Of a DNA stretch of 64,000 nucleotides, positions 35,107-43,598 are shown piece by piece. The notes below the pieces were generated by a model. The model saw only the letters and a list, made by a program, of their open reading frames with translations, had not been told where the DNA came from and ran no database searches. The first letter of the stretch is position 1. Every line of letters starts with the position of its first letter. A program made the translations under genes and the position numbers. Source of the DNA: JAQBQB01 sp963757185 (GTDB taxonomy: Bacteria; Gemmatimonadota; Gemmatimonadetes; Gemmatimonadales; Gemmatimonadaceae); the NCBI GenBank assembly GCA_963757185.1, contig CAVWQI010000002.1, positions 1-64,000 on the forward strand. Direction: 5' to 3'.

Positions 35107-35850
35107 CTGTTTGAGCGCGTTGGGCGTCCAGCCCTGGAGAACGCCCGTGAGCACCGACATGTAGTCGCTGATCATGAGAACCGCGACGAGCACGAGGACC
35201 GCTCCGGCGACGCGGCTCACCCAGAACATGTGCCGGCGGATCACCGCGAACGCGGCGAGGAAGCGCTCGACGGCGACGGCGGCGAGCACGAAAGGAATGG
35301 CCAGACCGAGCGAATACGCGCCGAGCAAAGCGACGCCTCGCGACACCTCCGCCTGCGTCGCCGCGTAGGTGAGGATGCTGCCGAGGATCGGGCCGATGCA
35401 GGGGGTCCACCCCGCACCGAAGGCGATCCCGACCAACAACGTTCCGAGGTAGCCGAGCGGCTTGTCGGTAAGGTGGATCCGGCGCTCTCGAGCGAAGATG
35501 CCTAGGTTGAAGACGCCGAGCAGATATAGGCCAAAGGCGAGAACCAGCACTCCGCCGACCCGAGTGATCCAGACGCGATACGTGACGAGCAGCCGACCGA
35601 TGAGCGTGGCCGACGCGCCGAGGGCGAGGAAGATGAGCGAGAACCCGGCGACGAAGAGCAACGCGTGGACGAAGGTCGTGCGGCGCGCGCGGGCGACGTC
35701 GTCGAGCGAGAGTCCCGTGATGAAGGTGATGTAGCTCGGGATGAGCGGCAGCACACACGGCGAGAGAAAACTCGCGAGCCCAGCGCCGAACGCGATCGCC
35801 ACACCGACGGTGCCCGCCAATTCTCCCCCTGAAGCCGAAGGGCGACCCAT
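35098..35850 (-). CDS. ccdA: Cytochrome c biogenesis protein CcdA (thiol-disulfide transporter)
   Basis: 250 aa with six predicted transmembrane helices. The two redox cysteines are in FLSPCVLPLIPSY (Cys32) and GWTPCIGPILGS, the hallmark of CcdA/DsbD-beta proteins. These move reducing equivalents across the membrane for cytochrome c maturation or thioredoxin-like partners. ATG 35850 is chosen as the start. It shares the palindrome CATG with the ATG of the divergent phosphodiesterase gene, so there is no 5' gap at all between the two coding regions. An ATG at 35898 would extend the gene over the neighbour. Confidence 0.9.
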   Translation of the reverse strand: MGRPSASGGELAGTVGVAIAFGAGLASFLSPCVLPLIPSYITFITGLSLDDVARARRTTFVHALLFVAGFSLIFLALGASATLIGRLLVTYRVWITRVGGVLVLAFGLYLLGVFNLGIFARERRIHLTDKPLGYLGTLLVGIAFGAGWTPCIGPILGSILTYAATQAEVSRGVALLGAYSLGLAIPFVLAAVAVERFLAAFAVIRRHMFWVSRVAGAVLVLVAVLMISDYMSVLTGVLQGWTPNALKQLL

Positions 35851-37540
35851 GGAGCGGAGGCGTCCGTCTCGCTTGTTGAAGTGGTACTTCGCCCTCAAAT
35901 ATCGCGTCTTCCGGCGGGAGCGGCGACCGCGCGACGGACGCCGCGGGCTAGTGATGCTGCAGATCGACGCGCTCGCATACGCCGAGCTGCGCCGCGCGAT
36001 CGAGCTGGGCTACTGCCCGACGATCGAGCAAATGGTCCGCGAGGAAGGCTACACGTTGCGCAGTTGGTTCTGCGGGCTGCCCTCGGCGACGCCCTACTGC
36101 CAGGCCGGATTCTTTCACGGCGAAAACGACGGGATTCCCGCGTTCCGGTTCTACGACAAGGCCGAGCAGCGTGTCATCACGTGCAACACGCCGGCGGGAG
36201 TGCAGTACATCCGCGATCGCATCACCGCGCCGGGCGCGCTGGCCGGCGGCTCGAGCTACGTGAATCTGCTCGATGGCGACGCGCAGACGGTCGCCTTCAC
36301 CGTCGCGACGCGCGAGCAGGCGTCGGTCTTCGCGCGGCTCGGCGGGTGGCGGATGGCGATGCTCATGCTCATGCACCCGATTCGCGTGTTGCGCATGGGC
36401 GTGCAGGCGGCACTCGAGTGGCTGCGTGAAGACTACGAGCGCAGCATCTCGGAGTTGACGGGAAGGCGGACGCACAGCGAGGGGCTGTTTCCGTTCATCC
36501 GTGTGCTCACCGGGGTGATCGTCCGCGAGCTGCAGACGATGGCGATCCTGCTCGACGTGTACCTCGGCGTGCCGATCATCTACAGCACGTTCATGCAGTA
36601 CGACGAGCTCGGACATCACTTCGGGCCGGCAAGTTTCCAGGCGCTGCGCGATCTGCGGCGGACGGACGCGAGAATCCGCGAGATTCGCCGCATGATGCGC
36701 AACGCCGGCGGGCGCGATTACGACATGGTGATCCTGTCCGACCATGGCATGACGCCGTCGGTCAGCTACCGCGTGCGCTTCGGCGAGACGCTCGGCACGA
36801 CGATCGAACATGTGTTGCAACGCGACGCCGCTCGGACCGGTGAGCGGCCGCTGAAGGCGAGCACGAGCTTCGCGCAGGACGGCGAGTACGCCGACATGAG
36901 CGCGCGCGTCGTGGACGCGGTGGCCGAGGCGACGCCGGAACGGCATCGAACGCTGCGCGGAGTGATTTTGCGGACGCGCGACTGGGTGCGGAGCAAGTAC
37001 GGCCTTCGCGAGCTGATCCTTCCCGAGAAGTACCGCGTGGAAGCGGGCCACGACGTAGTCGTGACGTACAGCTCCGATCTGGCGCTCTTGTATTTCGCCG
37101 ACGACCCGCGGCCGATGGACCTGGACCAGATCGCGGACGACAACCGGAAGGCCGCGCTTTATGACGCGCTGCTCGACCACCCCGGCGTGGGCCTGCTCGC
37201 GGCGCGCAGCGGAACCGCGGTACACGTGGAGAGTAGCACAGGGCGCGCGATTCTCATCGACGGGACGATTCGCGTGATCCAAGGCGCGAACCCACTCGAG
37301 CCCTACGGGACTTCATCTCTTGTGATCCGTGCGCTCGAACGACTCGTCTGGCAGCCGAACACCGGGGATCTCACGATCTTCGGCGCGTACGACGGCTACG
37401 AGATCGTGTCGTTCGACGATCAGATCGGCGCGCACGGCGCGGCGGGTGGGAACCAGCTGCATCCGTTCCTGATTGGTCCGCCGACACTTGATCTCGATCA
37501 CCAGACGATCGACGATCCGCGAGACGTTCATCGGGTGATC
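35849..37540 (+). CDS. Alkaline phosphatase / nucleotide pyrophosphatase-family protein (no own stop)
   Basis: About 563 aa of a type I phosphodiesterase/nucleotide pyrophosphatase fold. The metal site includes VMLQIDALAYAEL near the N-terminus and MQYDELGHHFGP and MVILSDHGMTPSVSYR in the middle. A positively charged N-terminus (MERRRPSRLLKWYFALKYRV) and a hydrophobic stretch near 240 suggest membrane association. The conserved region ends about GGNQLHPFLIGPP and DDPRDVHR. No stop codon follows: the frame reads directly into the signal peptide of the TonB receptor. A TGA overlapping that receptor's GTG (37535–37538) is one frame away, so a missing or extra base upstream may have hidden the natural stop. 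Confidence 0.75.
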
Positions 37541-39891
37541 CTGTCGAAGTACGTCGCCGGCGCGGCGCTGGCGTTTGCGTGCCTTGGATTGGGTGCAGCG
37601 CGAAACTCGCTTCACGCGCAACAGACACCCAGGCGAGACACAACCGGCGTGATCGTAGGTCGAGTCCTCGACGCTGAGCGAGCCGAGCCGCGCGCGGGCG
37701 CCGCCGTCTCGATCGTCGGAACAACGCAGGGCGCACTCGCCGACGCCGACGGCCGATTCGTCATCAGCGCGGTGGCGGCCGGCGAACGAACGATCCGCGC
37801 GCACCTGCTCGGCTACGCCGCGCTCGACCGAGTGGTCGTCGTGCGCGCCGGCGACACGACGCGCGTCGAGCTGCGGCTGCAAGCGGAAGCGCAGGTGCTG
37901 AACGCCGTGCGCACCGAGGCGCGGCCGGTCGACCGCGAACTGTTCGACTCGAAGCCGGCGGTCGGCACCGTGCAGATCACGGCGCGCGCGGCCGAGGGGG
38001 TGCCGAAGCTCGGTGAACCGGACGTGCTGCGCATCGTGCAACTGCTGCCGGGCGTCGAGGCGCGAAACGATTTCTCGACGGGCTTCAACGTGCGCGGCGG
38101 CGAGGCGGATCAGAATCTCATTCTCCTCGACGGCTACCCGATCTACAACCCGTTTCACGTGGGCGGCTTGTTCAGCACGTTCATCGATCCGACCGTCGGC
38201 GACATCACGCTGATGACCGGCGGATTTCCTGCCCGCTACGGCAGCCGGCTATCGAGCGTGCTCGACGTCCACTCGGCCGACGAAGCGCGCGCCGGCGTGC
38301 ACGGCACGGCGGAGCTCTCGCTCCTGTCGTCGACGGGTGAGTTGGGCGGCTCGTTCGATCACGGGAAGGCGTCGTGGATGGTCGCGGGACGGCGAACGTA
38401 CGCCGACGAGTTCGTGAGCCTGATCAGCAACAACCAATTGCCGTATCACTTTCGCGACGAGCAGGCGCACTTCTCCTACTCGTTCTCGCCGACGACGAGA
38501 CTGACGGTCACGGCGTACGACGGTCGCGACGTGCTCAACGCGAACATCGCGGCGTTCGACGACACGACCGGCACGAATGCGGCGGGCGGCACGTTCCTGT
38601 TCGATTGGGGCAACACGGTCGCCGGCGCGACGTTGTCGACGTCGTTCCGAAAGCCGGGAGCGCGGTGGCTGTTCGGCGACAGCGCGACGGCGGAGCAGCA
38701 TCTGTCCCGTTCGCGATTTTCGACGCGGCTCGACCTCGGCGCAGGTTCGCTCACGCTCGCGAACACGGTGATCGACACGCGGCTCGGCGGATCGATCACC
38801 GCGCATACCGGGCTCGCATGAACGGACGCTCGGCTACGACGCCGCGACGTACACGATCGACTATGGCGCGTCGTCGCCGCAGACGGAGACGTTCCTCTAC
38901 GCATTGCACCAGCGCCCGACCTCGGGCGCGTTGTTCGTGGACGACCTGTGGCGCCCGTCGGCGTCGTGGCTGCTGGAGACGGGGCTGCGCGGCGAAGCGT
39001 ACAGCGGCGCCGGCTTCAGCTGGCTCGGCATCTCACCGCGTCGTGTCGGCCAAGTATTTCGTCACACCGGAGTTCGCGGTGACCGCGGCCGTCGGCAAGT
39101 TCACGCAAGGGATGCACTCGCTGGCGCGCGAGGACATTCCCGTTCGGCTGTTCGACTTCTGGGTGGCGAGCGACTCGGTGACGCCTGTGTCGAGCGCGTG
39201 GCACTACGTGACGGGCGCCGAGAAGTGGTTCGGGACGTCGAGGTACGTGCGGGTCGAGGGCTTCTACAAGCGGTATTCGGGGCTGCTAGACGCGAATCCG
39301 TCGCCCGATCCGGACGACCCGCGGACCAACTTCTTTTCGGTCGGCGGGGAATCGTATGGAGCGGACGTGCTGTTGCGACAGTTCGAGCGCGGGCCGTTCA
39401 GCGGATGGATCGCGTACACTTATGCCGTCGCGACGCGCCAGCTCGACTCGCTGCACTACTTCCCGGGGCACGACCGGCGCCACGACTTCAACTTCGTCGC
39501 GAACTGGCGGGCGAAGAAGTATCTGATCGGCCTGCGGTTCGGTTACGCGACGGGAACGCCGTACACGGACATCGTCGGCGAGATCGTGCGCCGGATCTAC
39601 GATCCGGGCTCCAACACCTTCGGCACGCGCGGCGGAAGTCCTCAGAACGAGTTCGTCGGCGGCCCGCGGGATGGCGCGCGCTTGCCGGCGACGCAACGAC
39701 TCGACCTGAGCGTGACGCGAACGTATTCCGTGCGCGGCACGACGGTCGCGCCGTATCTGAGCGTCGTGAACGCGTACTATGCGAAGAACGTGTTCATGTA
39801 CGTGTTCGACTATACGGCGAGCCCGCCGACGAAAGAGGCGATCTCGCAATTCCCGCTGCTGCCGTCGGCCGGTGTCTCGATTCACTTTTAG
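37535..39891 (+). CDS. TonB-dependent receptor with carboxypeptidase-like N-domain, two frameshifts
   Basis: This is an outer-membrane receptor that takes up a ligand using TonB energy. GTG 37535 gives a signal peptide (ILSKYVAGAALAFACLGLGA, cut near HAQ). A carboxypeptidase-regulatory-like domain (VIVGRVLDAERAEPRAGAAV to about residue 110) follows, then a plug with GFNVRGGEADQNLILLDGYP. The barrel continues from frame 2 into frame 3 near 38816 (one base missing) and into frame 1 near 39030 (one base extra). The last strand ends SAGVSIHF, as in barrels. Repaired length is about 785 aa. It overlaps the DUF4249-like lipoprotein gene, a common pairing. Ligand unknown. Confidence 0.8.
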
Positions 39892-41035
39892 GGTTGCTCC
39901 GGTCGTACTCGCAGCTCTCGTCGTCGCCGGATGCGAGCTGTCGACGGTCTCCGTCCCGCCGACGACGCCCAGCGTCGTCGTGCACGCGGTGATGAACCCA
40001 AGCGAGGGAACGCAGATCGTGTTCCTCGAGCGTACGCTCACGGGAGCGGTGCACATCCCCGACACGGCCCTCTTCGACCCCAGCGATCCGATCGTGAGCG
40101 CCGGCGGCATCCCGATCTCCGGCGCGCTCGTTGAGATCAGCGACTCGAGCGGCTTGACGTTGACGGGAGTCGAGGCATCGACGTTTCAGCCGAATGGCCA
40201 GGGGCGCGGCGTCTACGGCGTCCCAATGGGGTTCGCGATCCGCCTCGGACAGCGCTACAAACTCCACGTGCACACGCAGGAGGGCGAGGACGTGACGGCG
40301 TTCACGCGCATCCCGCTGCCGGAGGTGTCGTCGACCGGCGCGCTCACGCAAACGCTCAATCGCGACCACGACACCCTGAACATTTCGTGGGACGCATCGC
40401 TCAAGGCGCGCGCATATGCGATGCGCGTCGAGAGCCCGTTTGGTCCGTTCTTTCTGTTCACGGACAGCTTGCACGTGCGGCTCACGGGCGACCTGCGAAA
40501 CCTTTTCGCCGGAGAGCTGCAGCACGTGCTCGTGCCCGGGTTCCACCAGGACCTTCTCGTCGCGGCCGTGGACTCGAACTTTTTCGATTACTACCGGACG
40601 AACAACGACCCGTTCACCGGCGCCGGCATCATCAGTCGGATCAACGGCGGACTGGGGTTGTTCGGGTCGCTCGTGACGCTGACCAACGGGACGCTGACGG
40701 TCATCGCCGATCAGACGGAGCCGATCGAGGGACGCTTTCGGATCCAGGCACCGGTTGACTCGGCGGTTCAGGTAACGTCGTTCAACCTCTATGTCGAGTC
40801 TCCGGCGATCAACAGCAACGCGCCCGCGGCACTCAGCGGCAGGTATGTCATGACGGGTCCAAACCCTCGCATCGATGGCCTGATCGGCAAGATGAAAGGG
40901 AACGACGTGACGCTCGCGTTTCTCGCCAATCAGAGCGCGGGCGATACAATCGCGGTCTTCGTCGGCCAGTTGAGCAACGGGGTGCTCAAGGGGCAGTTCG
41001 CCGCCGGCGGAGTCGCGGCGACGTACGCCAAGTAG
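39872..41035 (+). CDS. DUF4249-like lipoprotein, TonB-receptor partner
   Basis: 387 aa from GTG 39872, inside the end of the receptor gene. The signal VSRFTFRVAPVVLAALVVAG is followed by C at a good lipobox (VAGC). After it come TPSVVVHAVMNPSEGTQIVF and GALVEISDSSGLTLTG, then YKLHVHTQEGEDVTAFTRIP. This order (short beta domain then a transport-like beta domain) fits DUF4249-type lipoproteins, which in Bacteroidota and Gemmatimonadota are encoded next to TonB receptors and probably assist ligand capture. The family assignment is by pattern and context, not by alignment. Confidence 0.65.
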   Translation: MSRFTFRVAPVVLAALVVAGCELSTVSVPPTTPSVVVHAVMNPSEGTQIVFLERTLTGAVHIPDTALFDPSDPIVSAGGIPISGALVEISDSSGLTLTGVEASTFQPNGQGRGVYGVPMGFAIRLGQRYKLHVHTQEGEDVTAFTRIPLPEVSSTGALTQTLNRDHDTLNISWDASLKARAYAMRVESPFGPFFLFTDSLHVRLTGDLRNLFAGELQHVLVPGFHQDLLVAAVDSNFFDYYRTNNDPFTGAGIISRINGGLGLFGSLVTLTNGTLTVIADQTEPIEGRFRIQAPVDSAVQVTSFNLYVESPAINSNAPAALSGRYVMTGPNPRIDGLIGKMKGNDVTLAFLANQSAGDTIAVFVGQLSNGVLKGQFAAGGVAATYAK

Positions 41036-41040
41036 GTCCT

Positions 41041-41145
41041 TCGCGGAAACGGCTTTTGGGAACGGCTTGTTTTTCTTCTCGCTCTTGCCTTTTCCGCGTT
41101 ACTCCGGCCCTTCGGCGAAATTGTAGTTCCCTAGTCGTAATGGCC
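41041..41145. repeat. Fold-back element B2
   Basis: Read on the minus strand from 41145 it begins GGCCATTACGACTAGGGAAC and continues CTACAATTTCGCCGAAGGGC and GGAGTAACGCGGAAA. This matches the left arm of B1 position by position. It fills the 129-bp gap between convergent genes ending at 41035 and 41165. Confidence 0.8.
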
Positions 41146-41164
41146 GACCGGGCGGTATGGTCGG

Positions 41165-41569
41165 CTACCGGAGGCCGCTGAGCGTCGTGCGAAGCTCGTC
41201 GCCGTCCAGGCGTGTCGGGTCGTCGAGGTCCCCCGATCGCCGCTGCACGCCGCGGACGACGGCGTCCACCGCCACGAGCGGCGCGTCCGCCTCGGCGACG
41301 ATGTTCGTCTCCCACTTGCCGCGGTCGGGACCCTTGAGCACGAGGCGATAGAGCGCCGTGTAGACGACGTAGCGCGGCTCGCGGTCGGCGAGGTCGGGAC
41401 CCTCGAATGGAATCGCGGCGACGACGGCGATGCCGCTCTCGACGCCGGCTTGGCGGATCGGCGCGAATAGATGGATTTCGGCGATGCGGTCGGCGGCGAT
41501 CTGCGCGGTGATCGCCTGAAGGAATCGCTCGCGCGTTTCCAGCGGTTGCGTCGGGTACGCCGCGATCAT
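41165..41569 (-). CDS. Hypothetical protein coupled to the TIGR00300 gene
   Basis: 134 aa starting at ATG 41569, which overlaps the TGA of the TIGR00300 gene (ATGA). The sequence begins MIAAYPTQPLETRERFLQAI and has ESGIAVVAAIPFEGPD and RYVVYTALYRLVLKGPDRGK, ending with a short acidic/arginine-rich tail. It looks like a compact alpha/beta cytoplasmic protein without signal peptide. I do not recognise the family. Translational coupling suggests it works with the upstream enzyme. Confidence 0.7.
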   Translation of the reverse strand: MIAAYPTQPLETRERFLQAITAQIAADRIAEIHLFAPIRQAGVESGIAVVAAIPFEGPDLADREPRYVVYTALYRLVLKGPDRGKWETNIVAEADAPLVAVDAVVRGVQRRSGDLDDPTRLDGDELRTTLSGLR

Positions 41570-42690
41570 CGGGAGGCCGTCTCCGCCACGCCCCGCGCCG
41601 GGGTCGCGCGCGTCTGGATTTCCTTTTCGACGTAGAGCCGAAGGATGTGCATGAAGTCCTGTGCGTTGGTGACGACGCCGAACGCCTGGTGCGTTCCGCG
41701 GTCCTTCAGCTTGCTCACGACGAACTCCGACGAGTCGACGCAGATGGTGGGAAGCTCGCGCATCGAGCCGTCGGGCTGTTGTACGAATGCGGGCAGCATG
41801 TTGCCCGTCGCGATCGCGTGCAACGCGGTGGCGATCATGATCGCCATCGTCGCTTTGATCGTGTGGCGACGCATCGCATCCTGCGCGACGAGCATGTCGG
41901 TGATCACACCCGGGAGCGGACCGTCGTCGCGAATGGAGCCGGTGAGCACGAACGGGACGTCGTGCTTGACGCACGAGTACATGATCCCGTCGGTGATGAT
42001 CCCCTGCTCCACCGCCTTCGCGATCGATCCGGCCGCCCGCACTTGATTGATGGCGCGCATGTGGAGCCCGTGCCCGCCCTGCGTGATCTCGCCGGTAGCG
42101 CTCATGCCGAGTGTCGTGCCGTAGATCGACGCCTCGATGTCGTGCACGGCGACGGCGTTCCCCGCGAGCAGCGCGCCGACGAATCCGTTGGCGATGAACC
42201 AGCTCATGTCGGACCGCGCGCGCGAATGAACGAGCGCCGGTCCCGTGATCCAGATCGGATAGCCGCCGCGATTCTTCTCGTCGATCAGGACACGCGCCAT
42301 GTGCGCGTAGTCGATCGGCTTCTCGCGCGACACCTCGCTCGACATGAACGTGAACGCATCGGGGTCGGCGCCGTGCGGCACCATGTGCGTCTGGACGAAG
42401 ATGCCCTGCGTGCCGTCTTCCTTGTCGCCCACGGCGACCATGTCGCCCTTCGCCAGGCGACGCCCCTCGCGGACCCAGACGTTGCCGTCGCGGTCGAGCA
42501 CGAGCCCGCCGTCCATGCGCGGCTCGCGCGGCGCGAGCCACTGCCCCTTCACGCGGACGAAGGTCGGGAGATTCGTCGTCGAGAAGAAACCGTCGGGCAG
42601 GACGCCGTCAGCGGGAGCCGGGGCGAACCGGGCGTCGGGAAAGCTGGCGAACGGCGGCTGGGTGAAATCGGGAGGCGGGAAGTTCGACAC
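41566..42690 (-). CDS. TIGR00300-family protein (LOR/SDH region; ornithine cyclodeaminase-like)
   Basis: About 374 aa from GTG 42690. The sequence matches the TIGR00300 pattern: GGHGLHMRAINQVRAAGSIA, GIMYSCVKHDVPFVLTGSIR, DDGPLPGVITDMLVAQDAMR, HAIATGNMLPAF and TICVDSSEFVVSKLKDRGTH. This domain forms the C-terminal part of archaeal and cyanobacterial proteins with ornithine cyclodeaminase activity (ornithine to proline and ammonia) and was earlier described as a LOR/SDH-like region. A matching activity here is likely but inferred. An upstream ATG at 42801 would add an N-terminus encoded by octamer repeat, so GTG 42690 is preferred. It is coupled to the 134-aa gene. Confidence 0.8.
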   Translation of the reverse strand: MSNFPPPDFTQPPFASFPDARFAPAPADGVLPDGFFSTTNLPTFVRVKGQWLAPREPRMDGGLVLDRDGNVWVREGRRLAKGDMVAVGDKEDGTQGIFVQTHMVPHGADPDAFTFMSSEVSREKPIDYAHMARVLIDEKNRGGYPIWITGPALVHSRARSDMSWFIANGFVGALLAGNAVAVHDIEASIYGTTLGMSATGEITQGGHGLHMRAINQVRAAGSIAKAVEQGIITDGIMYSCVKHDVPFVLTGSIRDDGPLPGVITDMLVAQDAMRRHTIKATMAIMIATALHAIATGNMLPAFVQQPDGSMRELPTICVDSSEFVVSKLKDRGTHQAFGVVTNAQDFMHILRLYVEKEIQTRATPARGVAETASR

Positions 42691-42740
42691 GCACTGGAAT
42701 GTCGCGGGTCGGGGGGTCGGATTGCAGGGTGGATCGAGAG

Positions 42741-42856
42741 CTAGACAGCTGGACGGCCGAACAGCTCGACGGCCGGACGGGCCTGCTGTCTTAGCCGTCA
42801 AGCCGTCAAGCCGTCAAGCCGTCTGGCTAGCTGTCTAGCAGTCTAGCTATCTAGCT
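42741..42856. repeat. Octamer fold-back element E5
   Basis: The left arm (42741–42780) has GACAGCTGGACGGCCG and GACGGCCGGACGG. The right arm (42793–42855) has three exact GCCGTCAA copies, then GCCGTCTG and CTAGCTGTCTAG variants. The arms are inverted with period 8. It lies between the TIGR00300 gene and the upstream beta-barrel gene. Confidence 0.85.
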
Positions 42857-42861
42857 GCCCC

Positions 42862-43488
42862 TCACCGCCCACCCCAAACGAACCCCATCCCGAAGCCCAT
42901 CCCGAAGCCGCTGGCGTTCTCGGTGAGCGCGTCGGCGTGCGCGAACGACCCAACGGCGTGATAGTCGCCCTCGGCGCGCAGCATGAAGTGGCGCGCGACG
43001 TACCAGTCGGCGCCCGCGCCGAACCGCGCGCCGGCGGCAGTTTCGGTCGTCGTGGACGTCGCGCCAAATACTGACGCGTCGGCGACGGAATGGACGTACG
43101 GTCCCGCGGCGAGCGAAAGAAACGGTCGCAGCGTTCGCGTCAGAGCGAGCGGTTGTGGCGAATAGCGAACGCCGAACAGGACCGGCGCGATCGTGTTGGC
43201 GTGGCTTCGTCCGAACTGCTCGAAGGTGTCCGTGTTCAGCACGCCGACGCTGATTTCGATCGCCGCTTGTGGGCGGACGTAGTGGCTATAGCCGATGTAT
43301 CCGAGCTCGCCGGTCGTGTGCGTGCTCGATTGCGCACCCGTGGCCGACACGTCTCGCGCGCCGGTGAGGCCAACACCCAACGAGATGATGTTTCTGCCCG
43401 CGAGACTCAACGTGTCGTCCGATCGCTGCGCGAATGCAACCGACGGCGCAATGAGCGAAACCAACAGGGCTGTCGCTGTACGTCGCAT
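42862..43488 (-). CDS. Outer-membrane beta-barrel-like exported protein
   Basis: 208 aa with signal peptide MRRTATALLVSLIAPSVAFA and cleavage before QRSDD. The mature sequence alternates strand-like segments: NIISLGVGLTGARDVS, GYIGYSHYVRPQAAIEISVG, FGVRYSPQPLALTRTLRPFL, GAGADWYVARHFMLRAEGDY. This resembles small OmpA-like/OmpW-like eight-stranded barrels. The C-terminus is glycine-rich (GMGFGMGFVWGGR) rather than aromatic. No specific family is assigned. Confidence 0.7.
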   Translation of the reverse strand: MRRTATALLVSLIAPSVAFAQRSDDTLSLAGRNIISLGVGLTGARDVSATGAQSSTHTTGELGYIGYSHYVRPQAAIEISVGVLNTDTFEQFGRSHANTIAPVLFGVRYSPQPLALTRTLRPFLSLAAGPYVHSVADASVFGATSTTTETAAGARFGAGADWYVARHFMLRAEGDYHAVGSFAHADALTENASGFGMGFGMGFVWGGR

Positions 43489-43598
43489 AGCTGATTCCTG
43501 AGAATGGTGGGTTCCGAGAATGCTATCGACCTCGACCTCCGTACCACAGCTTCAGCCGAAAAGTTTCGCGCTCGTCCGAACGTATGAGATCACAAATG

